From positions 558,001-622,000 of the forward strand of contig JAHLKG010000014.1 in the NCBI GenBank assembly GCA_025526995.1: a stretch of 64,000 nucleotides of DNA. Reading direction: 5' to 3'. Shown in pieces: positions 16,875-28,361 of this stretch; within the stretch, counting starts at the first letter, position 1; each line of letters starts with the position of its first letter. A model generated the notes under the pieces. It searched no databases. It saw only the letters and a program-made list of their open reading frames with translations, and was not told the origin of the DNA. The stretch comes from Powellomyces hirtus. Its lineage: Eukaryota > Chytridiomycota > Chytridiomycetes > Spizellomycetales > Powellomycetaceae. The translations under genes were made by a program, and so were the position numbers.

Positions 16875-19223
16875 AGTGCCGCTAAATGCCATTGGGGTCA
16901 AAAGGAAATCGAATTCTGCGGCCATCTCTTCAGCGTCGACGGCATGCATATTGCGAACGACAAGATCGCAGCCGTCCGGGACTGGCCAACCCCAAGAACA
17001 ACGCAAAATATCCGGCAATTCCTTGGACTGACAAACTACTTTCTCGATTACATTGAACGGTATGCCGAGATCGCGGCACCATTATCAGCCTTACAAGGCG
17101 TCAAGAGTGCCTTCGAATGGACGGCCAAGGAACAAAAAGCCTTTGATGCTCTCAAGACTGCCGTCACAAGCGCTCCAGTCCTAGCGACATTCAACCCCGA
17201 TCAACCAATCTACCTCCACACCGATTCTTCCGGCTATGCCATTTCAGGATGGTTAGGACAAACTGCTGACGGAAAACCTCTTCCGATGCCATTACTGATC
17301 CACCGAGTACGAGCCATGGAACAACTCCCTAAACTTCGTCCAGTACTATTCTTTTCACGTAAAATGAACGGAGCTGAAACACAATATCCAGTACACGAAC
17401 AAGAGCTTCTAGCCCTCGTGAAATTCCTTAAAACAAACCGGTTTTACCTTATCAATCGGCCCTTCATCGCTCTTGTCGATCATCGATCACTCGTGCACCT
17501 ACAAACGCAACCACATTTGAGTAAACGCCAAGCAGGATGGGTAGAAACCTTACAAGAATTCGACTTTTCGATTCAATATCTTCCCGGCCGATTCAACACA
17601 ATTGCCGATCTGCTTTCGCAAAATCCTACATATGCACCACGATGCATTGAGTGTCAGAAACGGCTGATGGTTACAGTGTACATGAATACCAACGAACATC
17701 CATTTCCGACTACATTTGGATTTGAACAATGGAAACATGAGTTACTCCAAGATGAATATGCGCTCCACATTATTGAAATGCTCGAAAAACCAGAGCATGA
17801 GCGCCCCGGTCGTTATCGCAGATTCACCATACGACCCGATGGAATCATCACGTACGAAGGCGAACGGCTTTACGTCCCTTATACAATCAGACCACATGTT
17901 CTCCGAGAATTCCACGATGAACTTCCCAACGGCGGACATTAAGGGCCATTAGTCACTTATGCCAAGATGTTGCGTCGATACTTCTGGCCCAAGATGCAGC
18001 AGGACATTCGCTCTTTTGTCCGAACCTGCGCCAAATGCCGCTCATTTTCGCGCCCACCACACAATGGCCTTTTAAGACCACTTCCAATACCTTCTACGCT
18101 TAATCATACCCACGGATTTGATCTATTCGAATTAACATGGCCTCGAGGAAGCTCCAAGCGTCCGTTCATCAGATGCATTGTCGACTACCTATCAAGCCGA
18201 ACGCACCTCATCCCTGCCAAAAGCACTCTCTCAACATACGAGTTAATGACTCTCATCCTAAGCCAAGTTTGGAAACATACAGGCATACCTCTCTTCATAA
18301 TATCGGACCGAGAACCCAGGTTATTAGCAGACCTCTTCTCCGCCTTCGCCGAGTTAACCGGCGTCAAACATGAGTTTGCTACGGCGCGACATCAGCAAAC
18401 TGACGGCTGAGTAGAACGAATGATCCAAGTTACTAAATTCGTCACCCGCAAATACCTTGACTACAGTGGATCAAATTGGAGTGAATTCCTACCCTTAGTT
18501 GAATTCTGCCTCAACTCTATGCCTTGACGACACCTCAATGGTCTTACCCCATTCGAAATCGAGCTAAATCGAATGCCGCGTCCTCCAGGTTGGAACATCA
18601 ACCCTGAACAACTCGCTCAAATGACACCACCCAATCGAGCTCTTGTTTGTTTATACCAAAAACGTGCCACAGACATCAATCTTATGGTTCAACAAACCCT
18701 TCGCGATGAACAAGATTGCTACGAACAATACTTCAATCAAGGGCATACCCCAATTGCGTTTGAAATAGGCGATCTCGTTGACCTCAACCGTGAACAACTT
18801 GCATTCAAGTTCGATCAAGTTAAGCCCGCAAATCTCACACCTAAGTGGATCGGGCCATTCACCATCTCAGCCAAAGGACCTCATCCAGACACATATCGCT
18901 TGGATCTCTCACAAACAGTCCTCAAGGCAATCTGGCCGTATTTTCACGTCAACATCTTGCGGAAACATATACCAACTACTCACCCGCTACGTGATAAGAC
19001 ACCACCTTCACCAGAACCGGTCCTCATTGAAGGAGAACTCGAATATCCAGTCGAAGCAATTCCCAACAAAACAGTCACTGGCCGAGGCCGTACCCGTCAC
19101 CGAATGTTCCTTACCAAGTACATCGGCTGGCCCAAACCTTCGTGGCAACCAGAAGCCAACCTCAAAGATACCAAAGCGTTTGAGATATGGAGAGTGAACA
19201 ATCCCCCTCTTCCCGTTAGATAG

Positions 19224-19544
19224 CAAACAAAGCAATAGCTCCCTGTTCACATGGATAAAGCCGCTTAGGAGCCGCTCCCTGTCCAGGCTATAAGCCGAAT
19301 TTCACCAAGTCCGACAGGGTTTCGAGTACCAATCTACTTGACAAAGAGATTGAAGCCAGTGTAAGCCTAAGTGCTGCACCAGGAGCTGACACCATATGGG
19401 AGCTTGTCCTATGGTAAGCCAGCAGCTGATGTGTCCATATGGGAGCTCGTCCTATGGCCCAGCAACTGAGGCTGCATGGGAGCTCGGCCTGCGACTCAGT
19501 AAACCTCATGCCTCCTGTACTAAGGCCCAAGAGGCAAAGGGGGG
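19224..19544 (+). other. Gypsy-B 3' untranslated region with short repeats and polypurine tract
   Basis: No gene seen. It contains direct repeats of CATATGGGAGCT-YGTCCTATGG (near 19393 and 19436) and a third shorter ATGGGAGCTCG near 19475. It ends in a polypurine tract, GAGGCAAAGGGGGG (19531-19544), directly before the LTR. Unlike Gypsy-A it has no antisense gene. Confidence 0.7.
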
Positions 19545-19964
19545 TGTGAGATGGCCATCATGGCATATTTATACTTTACTTATTTTCAGCTAGTAAAAAG
19601 TCATATCCCAAGTTAAGGCAGATGCGCCTCATAAGCGATTACCAAATCCCTCATAAGCAGAACTCCCCACAAGTTTACCCCGCGGTCTCAATACTGCGCA
19701 GCAACACTGCCGCCGATACACTGCCATAGGTCCCTAGATCATCTCCCCATTCTCCACACGTTAGCTAGAGACATTAGAGCCAGAGAACCTCATAGATAAA
19801 CGGGAAGGAAAAATACCTCCCGACAGAAGATCATCATCCATTGACGCATCAACATCCCTCGCTTAATCATTTGAAACATCAATTCTCTTCTCATCTCAAC
19901 TTCTCGCTCATCTATCCAACGCTCGAAACATACTTCTCCCGCCTTGAAATATAGGCTCCTAACA
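19545..19964 (+). repeat. Gypsy-B 3' LTR (copy 2)
   Basis: 420 bp, TGTGAGATGG...CTCCTAACA, clearly homologous to 571-991 with scattered substitutions. The end reads CTAACA where copy 1 has CTCACA. Confidence 0.9.
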
Positions 19965-20127
19965 AATTCAGCCAATCCTCTGCATTTCCGATAAAGTACT
20001 GGAAAAGCTGATATCTCCAATAACTACTCCCGCCTTGAAAAATAGGAATTTCACACGCGTTACAAGCAGGGATTTCAAGTTGGAATCTAATCTAAGGATT
20101 GAGTACAAAGTCCTCAATATTCCAATA
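19965..20127. repeat. Rearranged Copia-A and Gypsy-B LTR fragments
   Basis: 19965-20022 matches the last part of the Copia-A LTR (ends GATATCTCCAATA). 20023-20047 repeats the Gypsy-B LTR tail (CTCCCGCCTTGAAA). 20048-20127 is the reversed start of a Copia-A LTR (ends TATTCCAATA). It is a scrambled junction left by nested insertions. Confidence 0.65.
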
Positions 20128-20260
20128 GAGATGCAGTGTGAAGTCATGTAAATCTTGTTTTGATTCTCACAGAGAGTGAAACACAAAAACGACCAGTGAA
20201 ACTCATTGCAACATACATCAAAATTGAAATATAAAAAAAACTGTTATAAGAATTATATAA

Positions 20261-20350
20261 ATGGCATCTGAAACTGCATTTGGTTGGTTCCCTGGAGTTG
20301 GCAGTCGTACAGCAACACCTATTGAAGGTCGCGGGGGCCAGACAAGGTGA
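20261..20350 (+). other. Short ORF (29 codons), possible gag start
   Basis: ATG at 20261 opens a 29-residue frame (MASETAFGWFPGVGSRTATP...) ending TGA at 20350. Its position after LTR debris suggests a truncated gag start. It has no recognised domain. Confidence 0.25.
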
Positions 20351-20707
20351 TGCAAGCGTTTAAAATAGTTTTGCGAGTCATCTCGAGGTCACGTGATGAA
20401 TTGGATGAACGACAACGTGGGGATGATGGAAATGGAAAGGACAGCGGGATGATAACTAACGCCTTCCACCGAGCGAGCTGTAAATGCGGCTCATCGTTCT
20501 GGATTTGCAAACTTGTTGACGACAAGCCCGATGTTTTTTCGCAAACTTCAAATCAGGAATTGCAACAGAAGTTGGGCGCTTCATGGGTTTCAAATGTATG
20601 CGTGACGTATTAATGAAAAGTGGGAGAGAAATAATCTTTAATGTACATTCGATCTTTCTCGCTGCACGACGGTGGCGCAGCGATAAGTGAGGAAGACTTC
20701 GGATAAT
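20351..20707. other. Intergenic, downstream of eIF2-alpha
   Basis: No gene or RNA seen. It holds a TCACGTGATG E-box near 20390 and AT-rich sequence that probably includes the eIF2-alpha 3' UTR. Confidence 0.5.
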
Positions 20708-21951
20708 CTATTCGTCATCTCCCTTGTCGTTGTCGCTGTCGTCCTCGTCGCCGGATATTTCAGCATTCTCCTTTTCCACTTGCGCCAACAGTTTGGCGAG
20801 CTCGGCGTCGTCGGAGGCGCTGACAACCTTGGGTTTCATCTTGATCTTCAGCTCCCCTGCATTCTTTGTGATGGATTCCTCGATGGCTACGAGAGCCTTC
20901 TCCATCTGCTCGATACCGCTGACCTTGTCTAGAGAGTTGGTCATGACAAAGTACATGGGTGGGGCGACAAGCTTGACTTTGATTGGCACATCTTCTGTTG
21001 AGCACGCCTCTCCCGCTTGCAAAGCAGTCTTGATGGCGTCTATTCCCTCGTAACCGTAGCATGTAACCTCCACATCTATTCGAGAAAAACAGAATAATCA
21101 GCATGCCTGTCTCGTTCTGAGTTGTCCCTAAGATCCCGCCATACCAGCTCGGATCTTCACGGGCTGCGGTGTCAATCGGCGGCGGATGTTGCTGACCAGC
21201 TGCTTCTTGGTCTCATCGGACATGTCCAAGTCTCCAAAGACGGAGTCGGGGTCGCTGGAGGAGATTTTGATTAAGCTCGGTGTACGTGACAGACATTCTG
21301 CGGGCGACCGGGAGCTTACTTGATGGCAATCTTGAACGCATCGTACGCGTGGTTATACTTTTTGTACAATGGCCAGCAGTACTTCTCCAAAAGGTCTTCC
21401 AGGTTTCCGTTTACCTTCTCCGCAACGTGACGCATGATGCTATGTACGGCTTTGGATTTGTTGAACTTTTCTTCGCATTTGGCAACATCCTCTGCGCTGA
21501 CTCTGCGCTTCGACAGATCAATGTAACCCTTCTCCTTGTCGACACGCAGGACAACCACGACCTCATTCCGTCCAACTCTAATCAGCTTCTGAATGGATCT
21601 GATTCGGCGCCTGGACAGTTCGGAGAGCAGGATCATTCCCTCGATGTTGTTGTATTCAAGCAGCTGCACGTAGGCTCCCATGTCCGCAATCTGTCGGACA
21701 TTGGCCATGACGAGCTGGTCGACCTCCGGGAACTTTTGCTCATACATACGGCATTGGAGGCGGGATTGGCGTTCGTCGAGGGCGGCGGCAGCAGACGGGG
21801 TGAAGGTGGCGCGGACAAAGTCGCCTTCTCCGTTGTTGTCCTCATGGTCGACGACCTCATCATTGCCGAGATTCGGGCCGGTGCTGGTGCGCTGTTGAAC
21901 CTCGGGGGCGGACTCCTCGCCGGAGTCTGAGTCGCTGTCGTGGGGAGGCAT
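20708..21951 (-). CDS. SUI2: Translation initiation factor eIF2 subunit alpha
   Basis: The alpha subunit of eIF2, the GTP-dependent factor that brings initiator tRNA-Met to the 40S ribosome. Exons: 21320-21951, 21145-21254, 20708-21075 (369 aa); introns of 65 bp (GTAAGC...CCAG) and 69 bp (GTATGG...ATAG) keep phase. An S1/OB domain starts at about residue 67 ([30 protein letters not shown]), with the regulatory loop [13 protein letters not shown]: Ser113 here corresponds to the Ser51 phosphorylated by GCN2-type kinases. A helical domain and C-terminal alpha-beta domain ([10 protein letters not shown]) follow, with an acidic tail. Family members are usually about 300-315 aa; this one has about 66 extra acidic N-terminal residues ([20 protein letters not shown]). 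It shares a 325-bp divergent promoter region with the SET gene. Confidence 0.96.
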
Positions 21952-22276
21952 CGTGCTGTGTGTTGGTGGGTGCTGTAGAAGGGCGGGGAGCACAAAGATC
22001 TACAACGGGATTTCTCAACAGCTGCGTCAATCAACGAAGCCGTTTTCAGACAAGTCTGACGAACCCAAGGCACCTGCAGCCATGGCAACAACCAACGTCA
22101 GTTACCAGTCGATCGTTTCTCCTTTCTATCGTACGCGTTGCGTCAGCACCAACGTAAGCGCACCCTTCAGCATGTGGTCCCGTGATTTTGCTGGAGCGCA
22201 CGATTGACAGTATTCGCTCGATCACAAAAGGAGAGACGAGAAGTAAGAGTATACATATGAGGCGGTGGTGTTTGAG
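21952..22276. promoter_or_regulatory. Divergent promoter region, eIF2-alpha / SET protein
   Basis: 325 bp between two outward-facing start codons. No TATA box or other gene is obvious. The short open frames here look fortuitous. Confidence 0.5.
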
Positions 22277-22897
22277 ATGGATGAGAAGAGAGGAGCGTCT
22301 TCGCTGAGGAACTGGCCGCCGCAGCTTAGGTATCTTCCTCGCAATGAGTGGGCGTTGTCGATTCCGGCAAACATCCGCTCTTTCTATGTTCCATTGAAGT
22401 GGCCTATCGCTACTGTTGGGACCCAAGTTCCGGCTATTACACACACTACGTTTCCATTGAAGGAGCTTTCTCAAAACAGTCAAGGCCCGCGGAAGAGTCT
22501 GATCTTGATCAAAAAGATTAACGACCCAAACCATCCAGGTTACACACAGCACGGTCTGTTCGCAACTGTAAACCTCGCGCCCCATATGCACGTGCTTGAC
22601 TACATTGGTCAGGTTCATCTGGCCGCCACCGCTTCTACGACGTCCGATTACATCCTCTCGTTTGACCGCGTAACTGGATTGAGTGTCGATGCCGCGCAGG
22701 CGGGAAATGAAGGACGATTCATCAATGATTTCCGAGGAGTGGCCGCTAAGCCCAATGTCGAGTTCGAGACCTATAGAGATGCCAAGACCGGTGAAGTGAA
22801 AATGGGCGTATGGGTGGGAGGGAAGGAGATTCGCAAGGGAGAAGAGCTTTGTGTAAGCTATGGAAAGGGATTCTGGAAAGAACGCGGTCTTATATAG
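22277..22897 (+). CDS. SET-domain protein, putative lysine methyltransferase
   Basis: A single-exon 206-aa protein starting at the first in-frame ATG (22277). The SET fold is visible from about residue 92: GLFATVNLAPHMHVLDYIG (SET-N), SDYILSF, then GNEGRFINDFRG with PNVEF, the counterpart of the RFxNHSCxPN cofactor pocket, then GGKEIRKGEELCVSYGKGFW, the C-terminal knot with the conserved GEEL-xx-SYG. SET enzymes transfer methyl from S-adenosylmethionine to lysine. The usual NHSC is replaced by NDF-type residues, and there is no Cys-rich pre- or post-SET zinc motif, so the substrate may not be histone. It faces away from eIF2-alpha and converges on the P4-ATPase 185 bp downstream. Confidence 0.85.
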   Translation: MDEKRGASSLRNWPPQLRYLPRNEWALSIPANIRSFYVPLKWPIATVGTQVPAITHTTFPLKELSQNSQGPRKSLILIKKINDPNHPGYTQHGLFATVNLAPHMHVLDYIGQVHLAATASTTSDYILSFDRVTGLSVDAAQAGNEGRFINDFRGVAAKPNVEFETYRDAKTGEVKMGVWVGGKEIRKGEELCVSYGKGFWKERGLI

Positions 22898-23082
22898 TAG
22901 TGCCGGCCTTCACATTGCACATCTCATTTACCTCCGGATCTGCGGTTCTTCAACAATGGCATGGAAGACTGTATCTCCAACATAATTTAAATGTCAATTT
23001 TATTCACAAACACGCCGGCAAGATGGATGGCTCTGCTGGATGGCTCCATTCTATACAGCGTTGTACCCAGTTTGTACCCAGT

Positions 23083-26000
23083 TTAACCACGGGGCTTTCT
23101 CCTCGTTGTGTCGTACAATCGAATCAGTGCAGCCTGTCCGCTGTCGCTTTGCGAGAACGCAAAACCTCGGTTCCGCTTCACGCGCTGGAATTGTCGGACT
23201 TTGGTGACGGCTTTGCGGAAGAATTCCATGCGAGGACGGAAATCGGGAATGTTGTACTTTTGAATCTCTTGCACAATGTGGTACGATCTGGGAAGGGCTT
23301 GTCGCTTGAAGCTGTTGGACAAAATTGCAGTGAACAAAAGAGCTGACAAGTGATCCGAGCTGCTTGCACGGGCCAGCACGAGAAACTTACTATCTCCAGG
23401 TGAAGTCTCGCAAGTTGGTCACAATCGGCATAATAATGATTCCGTACCAGAACGCAGGGGAGCTGAGCATAAAGCTGACCATGTTCTGTCCCAGTTCCAT
23501 CCTCGCGATACCAATCATCGGGCCAATGGTTGCATAGATTGGGAACAAAACCAGCCACAGACCTATGCTTCCCCAGACCGCGATGTTGGTAAATTTGACC
23601 CATGTGGAACACGTCAACGCCGCTTTGATAGTGATGGTAATCAGATCGGCCGTGTACAGCGTTTCGCCAAAAACCCAAATGTTGGCCAGATAACCCTCCC
23701 GACCAAGCATGGCGCCTTCACCGTAGATGGCGTGCATCATGTAATACATTATGAACGAGTGCGCGAACGAGTTAATAATCCATGACCAGAAAATGCCGTG
23801 GTTGTAGAATTCGCCGGTTTGACCGAGTTTGTAGAGCTGCGGATATCGCTCCAGGTTGCGACTGAAAATGTATTGATCGAAGATGCCAATGGCGATTGGT
23901 TGAAATACCGCAAACATGATGTTGTACGCAGCTTGCGTCCAGGTCTCGAAAAGGGTCTGTATAACGCGCACATCCAGGATTAGGTTGATCGAAAAGAGAC
24001 AGCGACATCGTGGTCTCTCTACAGTCTTACCTGTCCAGAGTACCCGTTGTCAAAGGTAAACCAGAGCTGAATGAGATACAGCGTAATGTTCTTGTAGAAA
24101 CTGTAGAGCACCAATTTGCTCATGCGGTTATAGGCCCACTGGCCATGTACCAGCAACAGCTTCCTCAGGAACCTGAATTGCGCGATCGCAAAATCAGCGG
24201 CCCGGGCGGCTTGCAGACCCTCCATGCCCGAGATACCCACGCCGACGTGAGCTGCTTGGATCATCGACACATCGTTGGCACCATCGCCAATGGCCAGCGT
24301 CACGCATTCGGCAACGTTCTTCTTGACCAACTTGACGACCAGGGCTTTTTGCAGGGGTGAGACACGGCAGCAGATCACGGCGCGGCACATGGTTGCCAAT
24401 GCCAGGAACGTCAGCTTAATGTCGTCTTCGAGAGCATACTCGAGAGTTCGACCGTCGATGACCAGAGCCAGCGGCTGAAAGAGGATGTATGATCTTTAGG
24501 GATCTTGCATAGCTTTTAAGTGATCCGTCGGCCCTCACCTCAGAATCTCCCAGAGCATCCTTATTGATCTTTGGTCCCTTCTTTTCGAACCCAAACATAG
24601 CATACCCTTTCTTCACGTATCCGCCAAACCCATAATCATTCACAACAGGGGATGGAGCGGCGGCTTCTGGAGCCGGCGCCGACGAAATGGAACCTTTGAC
24701 CGCATTCAGTTTCCCCAAGAGGTACTCCTTTGTTTCAAAATGCGTAGTCTGGTTGCATACGATCATGCTCATTTCCTCTGTAATCAATTTGCACGAGTAC
24801 CCAATGTTGATGGCCGTTTCCTGTCTATCGCCCGTCAGTACCCACAGCTTGATGTTGGCCTGGGCGAGCATGTGGATGGCATCGGGCACGCCGTCCTGAA
24901 GCCTGTCCTCAATGGCGGTTGCCCCCAGCAGGAACAAATCCTTTTCGATCAGCTCGGCGGCCTTGTCCAACATCTCCCCGCGGTTGTTGATGGTCGTCGC
25001 CGCCTTTTCGTAGACCTTGGCCCATTCAGCATACTCATCATCCGAGACATCCCGGTATGCAATGCAGAGCGTGCGGAGCCCCTCGTTGGCATACTCCTCA
25101 AGGTGTGCGCACGTCGTTTCGACATACGGATTGTGATGGCCGAGACGCTCCAGGATGACCGTATCGGCGCCCTTGACGTAAATCTTGATTTTCCCATCGG
25201 GCCCACGCACCACGGCACTCATGCGCTTTCGCGTTGAATTGAACTCGCAAATGTTCAGGATCTCGTATTCGTATGATTGCCCACCGTGCGTGTACGCCAC
25301 GCTGCGTGGACGTCGGGTTGTGAATGCCCACCCAAGCGTCTGTGCGCCCTTCACCAATGCACCCTCATCTGGCGATGACGCTTGAAATATAATCTCCCCA
25401 GTTTCTTCGTCCTGCTCTGGAATGACAGTGTGACACACACCCAATAGCCTGCAAAACTCTTGAATGACGTGCGCGGTAGGGGAATCGGCTTCGTTGTGTT
25501 TTAACTTGACGAAATCGTGGAACCCAACCTCTTTGCCGTTCTCGTCGACCCGAACTTTTTTGTCATCGGGAACCACCTCGGCGTATCCGATCCCGCCGAT
25601 CGTGCACATCCGGAACTGCATCACGTTGCATGTCAGCGTGCCGGTTTTGTCGGAAAATATGTAATCGATCTGTCCCAGTTCTTCGATAAGCGACGACGTG
25701 CGCGCCATCGCCGGCGTGTCAGATTCTTCATGGTAAAGGTCCAGGTCCTGATTGATGAGCGCGCCGAGAAAGAATTTCACAAACTCCATTGTAACAATCA
25801 AACTACGTAATATGAGGCTTTAGCGGAAACATATGCACCCGCCAAAGGCGATCCTGCGGACGTACCTGAGCGGGATAAGGTTGTTGAAGAGGATGATGTA
25901 AGTCAAAACATTGCCAGGGAACCGAGCAAACGCGGTGGAAGGATCCAACAGAAGGATGTACTCCTCGAACGGATTCCGAAGCTAGACAGCAAAATGCGGA

Positions 26001-27106
26001 GGTAGGAGGTATTCAGCATTTACGGCAACATCCAGAGCGGCTTTCGCAAAATGACATACCTGACGTCCTAATGCACCCATAGCGCTGATCACTGACAATG
26101 CCACCAGGACCACAAACAAGAAGGTGATTTCGGTATTGACGAGGCGCTCCACCTTGGTCCGCTTGACTGGTGTCTTGGTAGCATTCTTCATGAGCTTTGT
26201 CTCGTGCCCCGTGAACACCGCCACGCCGTAGATCCATCGGGTGTTGCGGAGCATGGCACCACGCAGGAGCAGCTGGGTGGGGTCGAGAGCCATCTCTTTG
26301 TGGCCGAGCCGAAGTGTGCCCTCGTACGTGTACAGGGAGTTGTTGGGCAGCTCCGACTTGATGACTCCATCCATGCTGGCCACCTCCTCGGGTGTGAGGA
26401 TGTTGGAAGTCTCCGGGATTCCTTGCCGAATCTTCAAATTCGTTTCACCGTCGAGGTTGCTCGTCTCGATGTAACACAGCGCATCTGGCTCACTCGAACT
26501 CAGCAGAATGAGATCTGCGGGAAAAAACTCGCCGTTTTCGACGCGGATGATGTCCCCAACGACAATGTGCCGCCACTGTTTGGGCACAAAGGTAGATCCG
26601 GATAGCACTTTTACCGTGCGCGCGTTTGTGTCCGAATCTTGCGAGTGGCGACGCATGTCCTCCATGATTTCCTTTGCGGCAGACGCTGCCGTGACAATCG
26701 ACAAGGGAATTACCGTTCCAAACTTGTTTGTTGGCGACAAATCACCGATTTGCTGTACAACCATAACAGATTGTTAGCAACGTCGCAGAGAAAACGGCAG
26801 AGCCAGCCGGCAGCCTCCCATTCAGAATTTATGAAAAACCCTCGAACCAGAGGAACCAAGATACTCTTCCATTTGCCAGATGCCCTTTAGCGTACGACTC
26901 ACCTGGATGGTAGCGGTGAAGAGGAAAAACAAATTGGCATACTTGCTAAACTGTTCAAAAAGAAACTTGGGCAAGAAGGAAGCAGCGTTGTATTTCCCGG
27001 TGCTGATTGAATTGTGGAGATACTTTTGGGTCGAGTTGCGAGTAGGGTCATTCAGGTAAATGTGGCGGTCCGCCTGATACTCGTCGTCCACACTGCCGGC
27101 AAGCAT
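23083..27106 (-). CDS. DRS2: Drs2/ATP8A-type P4-ATPase, phospholipid flippase
   Basis: It flips aminophospholipids to the cytosolic leaflet of Golgi/endosome membranes. Seven exons: 26903-27106, 26060-26752, 25866-25981, 24539-25802, 24031-24474, 23391-23956, 23083-23311, giving 1171 aa with all phases consistent; introns are 63-150 bp. Landmarks: N-terminal NxISTGKYN and [20 protein letters not shown]; actuator DGET; M4 motif PLSL (family PISL); phosphorylation site DKTGT with Asp389; nucleotide-domain SSPDEGALV; hinge [11 protein letters not shown]; ten membrane spans expected. The C-terminal [20 protein letters not shown] and [10 protein letters not shown] are typical of the Drs2 tail. Length matches animal ATP8A1 but lacks the longer yeast N-terminal tail, so a missed 5' exon is possible. 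It is divergent from Sec16. Confidence 0.95.
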
Positions 27107-28361
27107 TTTGTGTTCACACCGTCGGCTCTTATATGTGCCAGCTACTCACAGATGAGTGGTTGTGTCTGAGAATTATTGACTAGGCCCTCTGTTGCTCACA
27201 GTTGTTCGGGTCATTTCATTCTGAAGAGCGGAATGCAAGCCTGATTTGCTGACTAAGCTTGACAGGACGCGTTTTGCTGGCCGCGATACGCTGTGTGCCT
27301 TAACAAGGGGTCAACCTAATATCGCCGAGAAGAAAGACTGGAAGCCACGTGCTATAAATTCGTAGAAGGTCTTAGGGATTAGCGCCTGGATTTTTGTTTG
27401 ATGACATGCATTCAAGTCTTCTGTGGCATGGCCCTAAACCAAAGCATTCTCTGCATGTTTCAGTCCATCCTGTCCTAATGGAGGTTGAATCCATTCTAAT
27501 GACCAGCCCGGACCTCCCTAGAACTTTCACAAAAAGAGGTGATCTGTCTGTGCAGGAGGTCTCGGTTATCGTCGGGGAAGAAGGGCAGGGGACAATCTTG
27601 ACCTGGCATTGATATGTAGTCTATTTGTCCTTGGCGAAGGGCTGCATCAAACATGACTCTCCTGTATGACTCTCCTGTACGCCAAACAACATTTTGAGAT
27701 CATGACAAGTTGCAAGGAAATGGAAATCATGAATGGAAGTTCTCGAAGGGATCGGAGTGTGAGACGCGTCAGCAGGCAGGTGTAGAATTTGGTTGTGTCA
27801 AAAATGTCCGACAAAAGCGAGCGAGACAGGCAAGCACACAGACAGGTCAACCAACACTGGGTACCCATATGGGCTGACGCCTGCCAACATTGTTGATCGC
27901 TTCCTCCTGATTGCACTTGAGTCCTTCCATGACCAGGTAGAAAGTTGAGGTGTTGGTCTGCGGGTGGTTTTGCGGAGTGTTCATTTTTCACCCAAAGAAG
28001 TGCATCTGAGAGGGTCCGGCATGATACTATAAATAGTCATCGACTGACGTGGAGAACGACGAGCCGCCCAAAAAGGCTTCAAAGAAAGTGACCTCTCCAT
28101 CTTGAACTTGACAGCACAGGAATTACAGTAGGAATACAAAGTGCACATCCGCTCTACGGATCCTATATTGTCTTGTATTTGTGCATCCTTTGTAGGCGCA
28201 CAGTATATAACCGGCTTCTGTTTCAGTGACTCAAACGGGCGGCATTGAGCGCACTGCTCTGCCTCCTACGCATTGTCACGTCGTTTCTGCCCGTCTTGCC
28301 GCAAACTAGATAGCAGCATCCGCACACTTCACTTCGTCGTATCGCACCGCAAGTGTCAAAC
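27107..28361. promoter_or_regulatory. Divergent intergenic region, P4-ATPase / Sec16
   Basis: 1,255 bp between two outward-facing genes. TATA-like TATATAA at 28204-28210 and CTATAAATAG near 28026 precede Sec16. No gene, tRNA or repeat recognised. Confidence 0.5.

Larger units (their letters stand above)
15578..19223 (+). pseudogene. pol: Gypsy-B pol (copy 2): protease end, RT, RNase H, INT, chromodomain
   Basis: It begins inside the protease region (HCILFTLDGKPFNC), matching copy 1 at about 2776, directly after a Copia-B LTR. RT: GGIRVCWDYRGLN, FYTLIDLKDASHR and catalytic CYLDDILIF (16450-16480). RNase H: YLHTDSSGYAISGW. Integrase: zinc finger HDELPNGGH...CAKCRSF, then core segments CIVDYLSS, ISDREPRLL and HQQTDG. 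A chromodomain-like end follows (YPVEAIPNK...FLTKYIGWPKPSWQP). Breaks: a shift near 15900, TGA 16217, TAA 17940, TGA 18408, TGA 18525, and the 320-bp TRIM at 16555. Leaving out the TRIM and one TSD copy joins the RT thumb in phase. It is non-functional. Confidence 0.92.
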
